Assembly (NCBI RefSeq): GCF_022539665.2
Contig: NC_081334.1
Span: forward strand, 5,426,424 to 5,490,423
Direction of reading: 5' to 3'
DNA: 64,000 nt
Source: Daphnia carinata
Lineage: Eukaryota; Arthropoda; Branchiopoda; Diplostraca; Daphniidae
Each line of letters starts with the position of its first letter. Within the stretch, counting starts at the first letter, position 1. Of the stretch, positions 1 to 13,553 are shown one piece after another. The position numbers were made by a program, and so were the translations under genes. Under the pieces are notes generated by a model. That model did not search any database. It was not told the DNA's origin and saw only the letters and a program-made list of their open reading frames with translations.

Positions 1-2639
1 TGGGAGATCAACCCCGGTTGTAGTCCGTTATCTCTGCTCACCCCCAGGTCCGTTCGTTTGTGCTCTTCTTCTCTATGAACGGTGAGACTTCCTTTTGTTG
101 CATCATCCGCGGAATTTTCTTTTTTTTATTTTACTTTGCCGAGGGCTGAGGGACGTACCGTCGGGCTTTAAAACTATAAAGTCGCACAAAAGATAACGAC
201 CCGTCGCATTCGCCCCAGCATCTTGTCCGCGTAACTGGAAAATCAGTCAAGAGTGATCAATTTATTGCAATAATTCCCTCATCCTAAAAGCTCGAGGGTT
301 GAAGCTGGGCAATTTCTAAAGAATCAAGGGCAATGTCAATAACATTGTCAGAATCACACAGAGAAGATGGTCGAACAATCGACGCCGTACGTATAGGGAT
401 GTTTTTGTCCGGCCAAAAGATTTTGCCGCCCGACGAGATAGACAAACCATTCACCATCAATGTACAGTATACTGCATGGAATTTGACAGATTTTCCTGTC
501 TGTTTTCATTGACGAGCTCATCTGGCGTATGAGATCAATTGGCCATCTTGGCGAGAGAAAGTAGCATACATTCACGTGGGGCTTCATTCGGTTAATACTC
601 AACTGGTCGAGTTTTGGCTATTTTCTTTTCCCTTTTCAAAATTAGCTCATCTGTCATTAGAAGAGAGACGCATCTGTGCTGATATTTCTATAGAAAATTT
701 GTCCATAAAAAAAACCGTAGGATGCAGCTTTCTAATCATGCTTTTGTGTTTAAAATTAAGAATGACCTCTTGTTCATGTGGACGCAATAGCGTGAGATAG
801 TTTCAAGAGCGATTTCGTTTTTAAGCGAGCGGACTTTGTCCTGAATGTCATGATGTTTGAACGTAGGTAAAGCTGACGTGAATCTCTTCACAATTAATTC
901 AGTGGAAAACTTCGTGTTTTTTTTTTTTTGTTTCAAAAAAAGGGTAAGGAAAAAAAAAACGTGTATCAATGTTGAGCTAATTCTATTGATCTCATGAATA
1001 GGTTATATGGGGAGTGGATTTTTTTTTATAGATATGCATCGCAAAACCGGAAATCTGTCGAATGTCAAAGACTTGGAACTGGACCATCTTCAATTTCCAT
1101 GAAGTGGAATAGGGCCAGATGTCGGACTCTCATTATGCTAAAAATACAACAACAAAAAACGACTAATCTCCATATGGAAAAGCAATTCCCAGTACTGTTG
1201 ATTATTCAGGAAAAGGACACGTTCCAATAGTTTCACTACGACATTTATAGAAAAAGAGAGCCAACCCTTAAATATGCTAAATTTAATTCGTTACGCTTTT
1301 CATCGTCATTCGACGTTTGAATTTCAACCCAAGGTGAAAATGTAAACGTTAAAAACTGGTTCCATATTGGGCTGCACCACCAAATTCGCCCTCTTATTTG
1401 ATCTGAATTCCGCACCAATTCCCTTAGATTGGTTCAAATGCCGAAACAAGCACTTCACTTTCTTGTTGCACTGGCCCAAGTCAATTGTTTTCTCTTTAAC
1501 AAAAAAAAATCCATAACATCGAGCGCTTTGTTAACCGCATGCAGTAGTTTTCGCTTGGTAAACGATCAGGCCACGGCAGCGTCGGATAAAGAAAATTACG
1601 TACACTTTACAGTTTCGCTGGGGTTGTGATAGATTCATGAATCACATCCCCTGACTCGAGTGTATCGTTAGAGTCGGAGTAGCACAGAACCATCCGTTTG
1701 CTAAGCAAGCCTATTGTTTCCAACGACACTTTTCGGCTCTGCTAGCAGAAGAGATTTATAGAGTGTGTGTATATCAACCTCGTAAAATTTTTCATTATGC
1801 ATTTAATCAGTCAACTGTAGTTCTACAATGTACAGCGTACAACAATTGATTCTAGATTGGAAAAAAATATATCGTACTTGAGGAACGAAGAATCACTTTA
1901 ATTCTTGTCGGGGTACATTTGACCCCATCGGAATGCACGGCGTACCCAATCTGCATACAAATAGAAAGCGCTGGTTTAACGTTTGAATAAAGTTGACAAG
2001 CGAGAATAAGGCAAGAATAATACAAACATTATTGGACAAAACTGGACCGGCATAAATTATTTGTAGTATTGATCTTACCGGTTTCTTTTGTTGAGTATTG
2101 TCGCTTTAAAATTTACGACCAAGTGCGTTTCTGAGTTTAGCAATCTGTCGCATGAGATTGTTGCCCTTTGTTGGGTAAAAGCAATGAGGCTGTACAGGTT
2201 TTCAGACGTTCTGTCGCGACGTCGCTTACACGGAAAACAACAACGCCCATCTACGAAGAGAATGAAGACGGCGATGAAAAAAAAAGAAAAAACAAACAAA
2301 CCCAGAGGGTTTTGTCAAGGCACTCAGTCGACTGTAAAATCAGCGCTATATAATACTGCAGTATGTGGCTTAGGGCAAGGCGGCATTCAGAAAGACATGG
2401 GCGATGTCAACTTCGAAGCTGTGCAGTTGACAATAGGCCTATCCCCTTACTATACTATGCCGTTTGCGTATTATGACATGCCACGACTCCATTGAAATGA
2501 CTTTATATTGAATTCGGGTGACGGTGCGAGCCGACCATCAACGACATTCCTGTTGCAGGATCTCATGTTGAGTAAGACGCAGTTGACTTTTTTCAAGAGT
2601 TGTCGTTCCAACTAATATTTTTAGTTTAGCTGCATCACG
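1..2639. other. Intergenic DNA, no gene recognised
   Basis: No open frame here shows family motifs or a chain of exons joined by plausible splice sites. The longest frames (for example one of about 135 codons near 2088-2495, opening on a non-ATG codon) look like chance frames. The DNA is AT-rich with several A or T runs, notably near 120, 920-955 and 1020. It may contain upstream regulatory DNA or UTR of a gene to the left, but nothing in it proves that. Confidence 0.5.
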
Positions 2640-4870
2640 CTAAAAAACTAGCGTGCCAGTGCGCCACAGCGCTACCTTTCCACTTTCATTTTTGGCCGAA
2701 TTTGGCTCAAAATACAGGAACTCTATAATAAATTACACCCTTATACTAAAATTTAACGCTGATTTCAGGAATCTTATTCGTTTTCTCGTGAAAGTAACCA
2801 TTTTTGAAATATATTGAATATCGTGTTGTAGCACGAATGCGCTATACCATACTGGCGCGCCAACTTGTTTTTACCATTTTTTCACTTTGGCCAATTTTGA
2901 CTTAAAATACACGAAATCGATTCAGAATTGAAAGCTGATCACGGAAATCAAGTCTATTTTTCAATTGGCCTTATAGCTTTTGAATTAAACGTATAAAACA
3001 TAAGGCCGGGCTTATTTTGTCGGGCTTAAAATTTGTACCTGAAAAAAAAATGAGACTCATTAGAATTGGTTGAAAATCACGGGATATAGTCAAAATTGAA
3101 TGCTGATTACGGGTAAATTGTTATTTTTTTCATTAAGTCAACCGTTTTTTAAATGCACCGAATATTTGTGCTGTATCGAGCAAAATGATAGCGCGCCAGT
3201 ACGTAATAGCGCTTTGTACCTTTTTTTTCATTTTTATCAACAATAATGTCAAAATACATGATGTCGGTTCAGAATTAAACGCTGATCACGGAAATCCAAC
3301 TTATATTTCAATCGGTCTTATAGTTTTTGAAATAAACGAAGAAAATGACCGTGGGAAAATTGCATCGAAAACCTCCAAAAAGTGACCCTCGTTGGAATTG
3401 GTTGAGAAATTCACAATATACTCAAAATTGAATGGAGATTACGGGAAAATTGTTATTTTTTTCATTAAGTCCACCGTTTGTTAATACACTGAATATTTCT
3501 AATGCATTGCGATAAATGCTAGCGCGCCAGTACGTGATAGCGCCTTGTACCTTTTGGTAGCGTATTTTATTCGCACTTCGTTTATTTCAAAAACTATAAG
3601 GCCAATTGAAATATAAATTTTATTTTCGTGATCAGCGTTTAAATTTGAATCGAAATCATGTATTTTGACATTGTTGTGAATAAAAATGATAAAAAAGGTA
3701 CTAAGCGCTATCACGTACTGGCGCGCTAGCATTTTGAGCGATACAGCACAAATATTTGGTGTATTTAAAAAACGGTTGACTTAATGAAAAAAATAACAAT
3801 TTTCCCGTAATCACCATTCAATTTTGAGTACATTATGAATTTTTCAACCAATTCCAACGAGGGTCACTTTTTGGAGGTTTTCGATGCAATTTTCCCACGG
3901 TCATTTTCTTCGTTTATTTCAAAAAATATAATGCCAATTGAAATATAAATTTGATTTCCGATATCAGCGTTTAAATTTGAATCGAAATCATGTATTTTGA
4001 CATTGTTGTGAATAAAAATGATAAAAAAGGTACTAAGCGCTATCACGTACTGGCGCGCTAGCATTTTGAGCGATACAGCACAAATATTTGGTGTATTTAA
4101 AAAACGGTTGACTTAATGAAAAAAATAACAATTTTCCCGTAATCACCATTCAATTTTGAGTACATTATGAATTTTTCAACCAATTCCAACGAGGGTCACT
4201 TTTTGGAGGTTTTCGATGCAATTTTCCCACGGTCATTTTCTTCGTTTATTTCAAAAAATATAATGCCAATTGAAATATAAATTTGATTTCCGTGATCAGC
4301 GTTTCATTCTGAATCGAAATCATGTATTTTGACATTATTGTTGATAAAAATGAAAAAAAAAGGTACAAAGCGCTATCACGTACTGGCGCGCTATCATTTT
4401 GCGCGATATAGCACAAATATTCGGTGCATTTAAAAAAAGGTTGACTTAATGAAAACAATAACAATTTACCCGTAATCAGCATTCAATTTTGACTATATCC
4501 TGTGATTTTCAACCAATTCTAATGAGTCTCATTTTTTTCAGGTACAAATTTTAAGCCCGACAAAATAAGCCTGGCCTTGTGTTTTATACGTTTAATTCAA
4601 AAACTATAAGGCCAATTGAAAAATAAACTTGATTTCCGTGATCAGCAGTTAATTTTGAATCGAAATCGTGTATTTTAAGCCAAATTTGAAATTTGGCCAA
4701 AAATGAAAAAGTGAGAAGGCTATAGCCTTCCTACTTTTGTCAAAATCTTCGAAAAACGGATTTTTTTGGAATTCAACAAAAATCACACGGTATAATCAAA
4801 ATTCAATGCTGATTTCGATTCAATGATTAGTTTTTTCGTAAATAAGCCGTTTTTAAGAAATTAAACAAAA
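2640..4870. repeat. Tandem then inverted array of ~330-bp repeats
   Basis: A core reading GCGCGCCAGTACGT or close variants recurs in forward orientation near 2853, 3192 and 3521. The reverse complement recurs near 3714, 4047 and 4380. Spacing between well-matched cores is about 330 bp. Each unit also holds a conserved segment ending in AAAACCTCCAAAAAGTGA and a stretch with GATCACGGAAAT. Orientation flips near 3550-3580, so the locus as a whole is a palindrome of roughly 2 kb made of tandem units. Short frames of about 66-78 codons recur in each unit but differ and end in varied ways, so coding is unlikely. Variants of the same family flank both outer ends of the large palindrome at 27456-49993. 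It could be a satellite or part of a non-autonomous DNA transposon; I cannot assign a known family. Confidence 0.85.
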
Positions 4871-5547
4871 TGTTGTCAGCTAACCAACTTTATTTTGTTT
4901 TTATTAAAATTTATTATTAATATTTTTCTTCCTCCGCATTTTTCCCTTTTTTTTATTGAGTAGAGATTAGCTTAATTTGGCTTAGCCTTAAATAAAATAA
5001 AACAGGTAAATTTTCATTCTTCCTTTTTTTTTATTTTTCATTAGCACGACTGAGATCACTGGTAAACTGACTGAGGTTTCGTTACAGAAGATGAGATCAA
5101 ATGACTGGTCAGAGGTTTTCCAGTTCAACACTGAAGGATGGAAACATACGTAGTGCGTTATGGAGAACAAAGAAAGGCAAAAACAACACAATGGAACGCT
5201 CTGGTGTGATATGCAATTACGATAGCTACTCTACTTTCAAGAAATTAGAACATTCTTTTTTCCAGTGACTGTCCTTGCAGTTTGTTGTTGAAAGAACATC
5301 ACGTGCTAAAAACGTGCTGGTGCAGGACAATACGCGGTTTAAAGAGGTATTTTAATGAAGAACAAAAAGACTGACAAGATTCGTAAAAGAAAAAATCAAT
5401 CCAAGATGTGAGGTCAATCAGAAGAACGTAGCGAGGAAATAATTTTTTTAAAAGATGATAATCTGTGCGTCAAATGTAAACCAACCACAACGACGGCTCC
5501 CCGAAACGAGCAAGGACATACATTTTTTAATCGGTTGTGATCATAGC
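4871..5547. other. 3' flank of the SCAI gene
   Basis: This stretch lies just downstream of the SCAI stop codon on the minus strand and beyond the repeat array. It is AT-rich, with T runs near 4950 and 5020. It probably includes the SCAI 3' UTR nearest 5547. I see no coding exon or structured element. Confidence 0.4.
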
Positions 5548-8024
5548 TTACAGAATCTCCCTGTTGGGTTCTGTGAAAATAGAACTGAGTTCCAAATGAT
5601 CGACTAACGTATACATAGCTCTTTCTAGCGAATTTTGCAATAAAAGCTCGCTTTCGGGGAGAGGTGGCTGAGATCGGGGCTGTAGAGCTGGCCAATGCTT
5701 GAAGGACCGATGAAGGCGAAGGGCCACACAGCAAAATATGAAACGTAGTAACAACAGCCGTAGGAAATCATCGCCAAGGAATGGCAAGTAAGATGATTCT
5801 GTAACATGCATAAAACAAAATAAAGTTACTAAATAAATGAAAATGAAAAATTTGGAAAAAAAAAACATCACTACCAATGCCTTTAACGCGGGTTAACAAT
5901 CGACTAGCTTCTGCCAGAAATCGATCCACAAATGCTTGGCCTGTTTCCCAAAGGTGATAAGGTATTTCTTTGATTTTCCCAAGAACGCATATGGCCGTTA
6001 AGGGACTGTGCAGGAAAAGGGTTAGAAGACCTCCTTTCGGATGCAAGTCTGTAAAGTGAGAGAAAATAAAGGGGAGAAATTTGTTACTTTAAATAGAGCC
6101 CCAAGAAATACGAAAATTGATTTCAACTCTAACCTTGGTACTGAGATGGTACATCTTGTGGAGACATGAGTATCACCAATGGCTGTCCGAAAAGCTGCGG
6201 TACGTTCTGGAAGACCCAACTATTGTCTGAATCCACAATCAGGAAGAGCGGTTTGCGCATAAAAGGAATTAAGTCCCCAGGATACAAACAGTTTAGCTCT
6301 TTTCCTTGGGATCCACGCTTGTTTCCACTTGGATCTGGCTCTCGTTTGCTGTTAGTACAAACACCGCCCATGTCGTATCCTTAAACATTGAGAATTATTT
6401 AATAAACTACCTCAATGATAAATAATAATAATAAAGCACTAAATTACAAATGAATGATACAAAACAAATAACTAAATACACAAATAATGCTTCAGAATGG
6501 TAAAACAGGGAAGAAAATGTTTCTTACTGTCTTCGGTGGAACTCGATGATGGGAATAGCCCGTCTGCCGAAATGTAGAGTAATAGGGCGCCATTTAAAGG
6601 TAACTCTTTGAATCCCGATGCAAGAAACACAAGAAGCTGACTAAGTGTCGGTTTATAAAGAAGATATTTATGAGGATTCTCTCGTTTCAAGGGACGATCG
6701 TTAGACTCCTGTGACAATTCATTAATAACTTAGATGTCATGAATACAATAGATACACTTAAAGCACCATTTACCATAGAAGGTGTTCGTGATGGAAGAGA
6801 ATAGGCTTGATATGAAGCATCTTCTTGAGGCTCTCTTTCAAGAGTTTGAAGAATGCGGAACATGTCAAGGGTTAGTTCACTAAATTTTACTTGATCGTTG
6901 TTATTTCCGATTATAAGAACTTCCTGAAGAGTTAGATCCATCGCAGGGCTCTTTTCCACCGGAGGAGTGGTTAGTGGACTTAATCTGGTAATGTGACAAA
7001 GGAATTGTAAGTATGTCTATGATTTAGGCATTTGAAGTAAATACCATTATACCTGTGTGAAATGACCATCGGATTAGAATCCGCATCCAGTATATTTAGA
7101 ATGGCGTCGGCCTCTAGAAAGGATTTGATTTCTCCTAGAACTAGGCTCCACTCCAGCTGATCATCCGGCTCATACGTACTTGTGTACTCATCAACGTATT
7201 TTGAGAGTTCCTTACAATTCCAATCAAGAATAAGGGTATTATTTTGGAATACTTTTTAAATTGTAAGAATGATTACCCTAACTAGTTCTCTGACTAGCTT
7301 CATCTTTTTTAGCAAAAGACAAACAACTATGAACCTAGCATAATATCTCAATTTTTTTACAACTAGATCAGACCTGAAATAATATTACATTAATGTATGT
7401 AAAGAATAGACATGATTGTATTAATGAAAAGATACTTGGAGCCACCATGATGATCTTCTTTGGAAATTCTAGAGTAGTAAGATCTAGCTCTAATGGCTGA
7501 GTAGAAGGAAAAGGCTTCATTTAAATAATTTGTTTCACTGGTTCGAAGGCTGTAACAAATTGTTTAACTTTGTAATACATATCAATTTTGTATTATAATC
7601 TTTCTTACTAATAATGATAGTACAGTTGTCCTATTTTTGAGGCAATTTCTCCTATTTGCCATCTTTTAAGGTCATATTTAACATCTAGGATTTGGCGGTG
7701 TTGCTGTTGGAACTTCCACAACTTGGTGTAGACGTCAAATGTACGACCAAAATAGGCCTGCCATTGTTTATGGCCATATTGGGGCAAATCTCTAAAAACC
7801 ATGTATTAGTAGACACAATTACTTAAAAACCATAATGATAACAATGCAACACAGAAAGAAAATGATAAAAAAAGATGAAGATTCGCCTACTATAATGTTA
7901 GTGCAGCAAATAGTTCCCATAATCTATGTATTTACCTTAACCCATTGAAAAGTTGTTTTGATTTCTCCTGTAGTTGACAAAACTCATTGATAATCCGCCG
8001 CTCATTTTCTTCTAGTTCGGCCAT
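5548..8024 (-). CDS. SCAI: SCAI, suppressor of cancer cell invasion (transcriptional cofactor)
   Basis: Ten exons on the minus strand: 8024-7936, 7791-7609, 7549-7436, 7373-7277, 7210-7053, 6984-6774, 6708-6528, 6379-6134, 6048-5875 and 5798-5548. They sum to 1,704 nt, 567 residues, in frame throughout. The protein follows animal SCAI from end to end: an early block with YTKLWKFQQQHRQ and GEIASKIGQLYYHYY, then LRTSETNYLNEAFSFYSAI, KYLLYKPTLSQLL, LNCLYPGDLIPFMRKPLFLI, LFGQPLVILMSP and a C-terminal LLLRFIFCC segment. In other animals SCAI is a nuclear protein that represses MRTF/SRF transcription and also acts in DNA double-strand break repair; that role is inherited from the family. The start MAELEENERR is the first in-frame ATG of the first exon and sits 434 bp from the divergent GAPVD1 start. 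All splice borders are GT-AG. The length is slightly below that of vertebrate SCAI. Confidence 0.95.
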
Positions 8025-8458
8025 TCGTCGGCTTTTCTCACTTAATGTTTTGCTGGTCCTACTGTTGACAATTCAATTGCCTCAGGGGTTAGCGTATTGT
8101 CACCGTTGCCTAAACTTTAAATTCCATTTTACATTAACTAATGTTATATTTGGTGGGATACATAGTTTAATATATTCAGCTGTTTGTAACTGAAGGAAGT
8201 TTTTCAGATTTATTTTCAAACTTGCTAATTTGTACATGCGGCAACTCCCGTTCTAACATTTTCAATAGCAAAGTAGTAAACCCATTTGTTGTGTCACTTT
8301 ATTTTGGAATCGCAATATGGAAAGGGTTTTGTAACGCCCCTTTTTCCTCGAAATACACTTCATTGTCCCACTTAATTAAAAGTGGCCGGAAGCTGAACAT
8401 ATCACCCGTCGTCAAAGGGTAACCAGTTGTGTAAAATTGTACAAGTTATTCCGTCATC
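8025..8458. promoter_or_regulatory. Shared divergent promoter region, SCAI / GAPVD1
   Basis: The start codons of SCAI (minus) and GAPVD1 (plus) face away from each other across 434 bp. No other gene fits in this gap, so it must carry both 5' UTRs and core promoters. I see no clear TATA box placed convincingly for either gene. Bidirectional use is inferred from geometry only. Confidence 0.6.
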
Positions 8459-11400
8459 ATGGTCCCTGTCAGCACCAAGTTACAGAACGAAATGTTACTG
8501 GACCTAGCACGCAATTTACGCCAGGAAAGATTACTCATCGGATCTGAAAGACAGAATCTGCAAATCCTTAACAAAAAGGTAAATTTAAGGTTACTTAGAA
8601 TAAGGTAGGCTTATAGCTACCATTGTTTCATATATCTATGTCCTATCTACTGTCAAAAAATTTTCAGCAGAATCCCATGGTGCAGAATGATTGTTTAAAT
8701 AGTATAACATGATAGTTTCTGGTTTTCAATATAAACACCATACTGAATATACTTATTTGTTCAATGGCTTTGATAGGTTTCAGAAGCCCTTGAGAAACTA
8801 CATCAACTGGCATGGGTTGCAAGCCAGCAAAGAATCAATCTTGATGGTCTCATAATATCACGCCTTGAGGTTAGCCCAGCCTTTTCCTGTCAACAGGCAA
8901 ATGCTCTTGAAGGAGCCTGCTTCATTGAGGGTTACAAACACTTGGGTTTCCATGAAGCTCTCTTTAGTGAATTTCTTCAAAGGTTGAGAGAAAATGCACC
9001 TTTGCTGGCTGTCTGCTTGGCAACCGGTGAGAAGCTCAGCCCTGAGACAATGCCAACTGTCATCAGTGTCGTCACTTCAAGCCTTTACGCTAACTTCCTT
9101 TTGGGCGACGATGAAAAGTACTGCCTACAACTCTTGAAGCATTTGATGGAATTACAGCTTGTCAATTCTGATAACCCGGGAAGGTAATTTGATGCATACT
9201 ATTGTTATTGGGAACTTTACATAATCTGCCCGGTTTGTCCGTGAAGGCTTCTCCGACATGGGAGCTGCGCATTCAGCCGCCTATACAAAGCATTTACCGA
9301 GGGTCTCTTTTCAGCCAAGGTTTTCCTCACGGCTGCCCTTCACGACCCCATCTTATTCCTACTGATGGAAGATGAGATGTATTTGGATGTCGATCCGGTC
9401 CGAGCTGTCAACCGCTACCCATCTTATGAGCGAGAGAAACGATTTGGGCGCGAAGGCACTCCAGAGTTTAATAACGCTATTCAGAAATACAGAATCACTG
9501 CTATCGATCGCCTCGTTCAGCTGACTCAAAGATTTATTTTGGGACTAGCTGCCAGCGTCGCCTGTTTCCCGTCAAGGTACCTAATTCGTGTTTAAAGAAA
9601 CCATCAAAGGAAAAATCTAAGTCAAATGTTTGTTTTTCGTAGTGTTGCGTGGCTAGTTCGACAAATGCGATCGCTCTTGACGCATTCGATGCGGATTGAT
9701 GCTCGGCAAGTTCACGCTATCTGCGTTGATTTGGTCTTCGCATTCTTCATCTGTCCTGCCATTGTTAACCCAGATCCTTGTGGCATCGTTGAAGCCCCAA
9801 TATCTCCTATAGCCCGTTCTAATTTAATTCAAGTAGCTCAGATACTTCAGGTGTTAGTCCACTCTAAGTGGGAGCCCTTTGATCCTAAACTGGATGACCT
9901 TTATTCCCGTTTTGACAAAGACTGCGTCTCTTCAATTTTGGATGCTATACTAGACGAAGGAACTTCTTCAGCCAATGTGACACCCTTTTCCCCTTCATCG
10001 ACAGAGTCATCTCCCTCTGCCGATCCATCAGTCGACACTCACCGTCTCTTAGTCGGTTTGAACCGTTCTGTTGCATTGGTGACCGAAAATGAACTTCAAA
10101 CTTTTGTTCAATTCCTTCGAACTGTACTAGCAAGTGACGGGCTAGAAGTCAATGATAAAAGAACGTTGGAAAGCTTGATGCAGCCTGTACCACTGGGATG
10201 CTCCCCTGTTAAATCTACGCTTTCACAGAGCAATGGAGATCTGACGCCGTCATCAAACGGTGTAACCGTTGAACCTACTGGGTCTTCACCCAAAGGAAAA
10301 CGAAATCTGCTGGATAAAGTTAACAGTCGAGTTCGTTCTAAGGCTGCAAATCTGCTCCAAAGAGGAGACAGCGATCATTCGTTCGGCATATGGTCTAGTT
10401 CTGACGATTCTGGTGAATTGGGCACACCTCGTCACGCGAATGGAGAAGACTCTCCTAGTTCTTCAGGAACTGTCCTCGGACATGTTCTGGTTATCCCGTT
10501 TAGTAGCAAGAATGAAGAATGTATCGGCATGTTGTCAGAACAACAAGTATTGGCACTTGAACAAGAAAAGGAGTCTACTAGAGCATCGTTGGATGGAAGT
10601 TCCGTTCAGGGCGTGGAAGAAATGCAGCAAAATCCTGTACAAGAAAAAAGGACTCGTTTTTCATTGTCGCATGATGAAGGATCTATTGGCAATACCAGCG
10701 ACAACCTCGAGGCGGTATCGGAAGCTGCCTCAAATCACAGCGTTGAATCGTCAGTAGAATCCGAAAATGACGAAGCTGAGCAAGATCCCATTGACAATCT
10801 CTCGGATATGGTGTCAGCAAATGTCTCTGGCAGAGGATCGCCAAATGTCTCGGGAAGGGACACTCCGTCTTCCCAAGTAAATGCCCAGTTTTGTCATCGA
10901 GTTACTAAGCAATTGCCTAACCAAATTTTTCTTAGATTACGGAAGGAGATGAAGGCGCTTCACGAAGTGGCATTAACGAACAACGACCGTTGTTAATGCA
11001 GGTCGCCCCGCCCAAGCCTTCTGATATTGATGATAGATTTGGCCGTTTCGACGTCAAGGACTTAATTTTGGGTGACGAAACCCGATCGCTTGTGAGCGAT
11101 TCGTGGAGTACAGATGTTTTGGGTAGTGATAGCGAATTGGCAAACGAGACGGCCGAAAGGGACCGACAACCCGACAGGTAATTCGTAAACTTTGCTGTTC
11201 ATTTTCAAGGATCTTTCGCGTAAACGGCTCTATTTTGTTTAACTCCATTCTCAAAGGCCACCACTTGAAGATATTGTCCTTCCAGGCCGCCACCTACTGG
11301 TGGAGGCAGAAGTCGGCCTCTTTGACATTTCCGAGACGGCGTCAGAAGCTTGGAGTACCGACGTTGTGACATCGGACACGGAACGAATGGCCGAAGTTGA

Positions 11401-13444
11401 TACAGATGAGACTAGCAGTGTAGCCCGTTCTGAAGCTGACAGCGAACAGGATTCGACATCTATGCTTGCTGTTAATGCAGGACCATCTCATTTGGGAGCC
11501 ATTCAACGAATCCGTGGAAGAATGTCAGGCAGCCTTTTCCGTCCAATAAGGGAAGCTAGCGTGGAACAGCTTCAAAATCTAAGCCTTCAGACACGGTCGG
11601 CTCCCCAGCAAGAAATATCCTCGAACGTTTCTAACGGTCCAATGTCATCGTCTTCTTCATCATGCAGCAGCCACGGCAGTATAGCCAGCAGTGCGAAAGG
11701 ACTGGCTACTTCTACTGCAGCAAGTGCAGCAATGGTGAATACAACGGCATCCTCTTCAGCTGGAGGGACAGTCTCTACGTCCAGCGGACAAGCTTCGACA
11801 GGCGCTATTCCAAAGAGTATCAGTTTTGACAAAACTGCCGATCGTGGTGATAAAGAGCATTGTTACGATGACGAAAACAAAAACAAGCGAAGCTTCTTTC
11901 GCAACTTTAAACTTCCTTTCAAGCGAGGTGGTCGAACAAAAGACCGTACAAGTGCGATTGATCACACGGACAATGTAAGTTACAGTAATTATAATCGTAC
12001 GCTACGGCGATCTGCGTCGGAGGAAGCTCGTACGGCGGCAGCAACAGAAAGCTCGGATGATATTTTAGCAAAGTATCGTTCGAAAGGATCTACTCTCGCC
12101 AGCCAGGGAGATGCCAGTAGTTCAAACGGAACTCAATTGATGGTCAATTTCAATTTGGCCGAAGAACAGTCTATCGATGAAGATGAAGGCGAAGATGAAC
12201 GTCAACATATTGACCCATCAAATATTGAATCATCTTACGCCTTTGCTGATGCGAAGAGGAAGCTCAGACTTGTTCTTAGCACGGCGGACGTCCAGTCGCT
12301 CCACGTGATGAACAATGCTACAGCCGCCAGCAATAGCACGGAACATGAATTGATCATTTTTCTTAAACTACAGCTAGCAGAGGCCATCAACCTGCAAGAT
12401 CGCTCGCTGGTCGCTCAGCTTCATGAGACTCTGCGGTGCGTCCGACTCTTCGACGCTGATGGCTGTTCAAAGCTTTTCCATTCTCTCCAAGAAGACTACA
12501 AGGGACGAGCACCCTATCTTTCTTACTTGATTCAGTGCCGCCAGTCATTACTATCGGTTTTGGCTCATTTAGAACGTTTAGCCAATCGCGTCGAGCAAGA
12601 CAAAGCAGTCTGCCACCGCTTCCTTATATCCGTTTGCGTTCGTTTGTTTCTCGAACGACGCGAAAAGCAACTCAATGATTTTGTCGTTGAATTCCAGCAA
12701 TTGCATGTGGCTGATGAAAAGGCTGATTGGCTCGAATCATTTCTTCGTCGATTATCGGCAGAACTGGAACGCGATTCCATGTGGCAATCTGCTAGTCGGT
12801 ATCAAGTTGAGCTAGCGCAAACCGCCGTTGAGCAAAGGCTGATGGCTTTAATTTATAACTACGCTCTTTATCCCAATGGAGATGGCGACGTGTCGAGAGA
12901 CCAGGTATGTGATGTGATCGAACTGTCCTTTTATCGATAACTAATTTAATTATTATCAACAGGTTCTTCATGAACACATAGAAAAGTTGGGGCAAGTGGT
13001 TACTCCAAGCCACAAGGATTTGAGGATTCCGAAGATCTATCGGTACGAATGCCCGTGGCCATCGGCTCAAGCAGAATTGGTTTCTATAAGTGCTTACAAA
13101 ACGCCCCGTGATAAAGTCGCTTGTGTCATCCGGTGCGCCACAACCATTATGAATCTACTTTCATTAGCCGCTGCTGCGGCAGAAAGAGGTGTCCCGGCCG
13201 CCGACGATTTCATGCCCGTTTTTGTCTTCGTCATCATCAAGGTATAAGTTAATTTTCTTCCCCTTTCATTAGCAATAAGTAATGCCACGGAATGGAATTA
13301 CAGGCAAATCCCCCGTGTCTGCTTTCGACTGTCGAGTACGTCAACAGTTTCTTCGGCAATCGACTGGAAGGAGAGGATCAGTATTGGTGGACGCAGTTCT
13401 GTTCAGCCATCGAGTTCGTAAAGACGATGGATTACGGACATTAA
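8459..13444 (+). CDS. GAPVD1: GAPVD1 / RME-6: RasGAP and VPS9 domain endocytic Rab5 regulator
   Basis: Eight exons: 8459-8578, 8777-9183, 9247-9576, 9643-10876, 10936-11177, 11257-12904, 12963-13241 and 13304-13444. They sum to 4,401 nt, 1,466 residues. The N-terminal half (about residues 40-420) is the RasGAP-like region, with [30 protein letters not shown] and the RasGAP signature block around [12 protein letters not shown] long Ser/Thr-rich disordered middle (about 440-1080) contains two [12 protein letters not shown]-like repeats typical of this family. The C-terminus (about 1130-1466) is the VPS9 guanine-exchange domain, with [50 protein letters not shown] and [18 protein letters not shown]. 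The family activates Rab5 at clathrin-coated pits and early endosomes. The protein ends at DYGH shortly after the VPS9 core, as in relatives. The intron at 10877-10935 is open in another frame, so it is easily mistaken for coding. Confidence 0.96.
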
Positions 13445-13553
13445 GCGATACGTGGCGCATAGAAAATCAGTGCCATAACCTAAAGATTTTTGTTCCGATG
13501 TTAGAACATCATTAATCCTTTTGTGGTGGTTTAAATAACGTACCTTATATATA

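Noticed and set aside
2088-2495. 135-codon plus-strand frame
   Set aside because: It opens on a non-ATG codon, has no motifs or splice context, and overlaps an equally long frame on the other strand, as AT-rich chance frames do.
2640-4870. CRISPR-like array
   Set aside because: Units are ~330 bp, without short conserved repeats and unique spacers, they change orientation, and the genome is eukaryotic.
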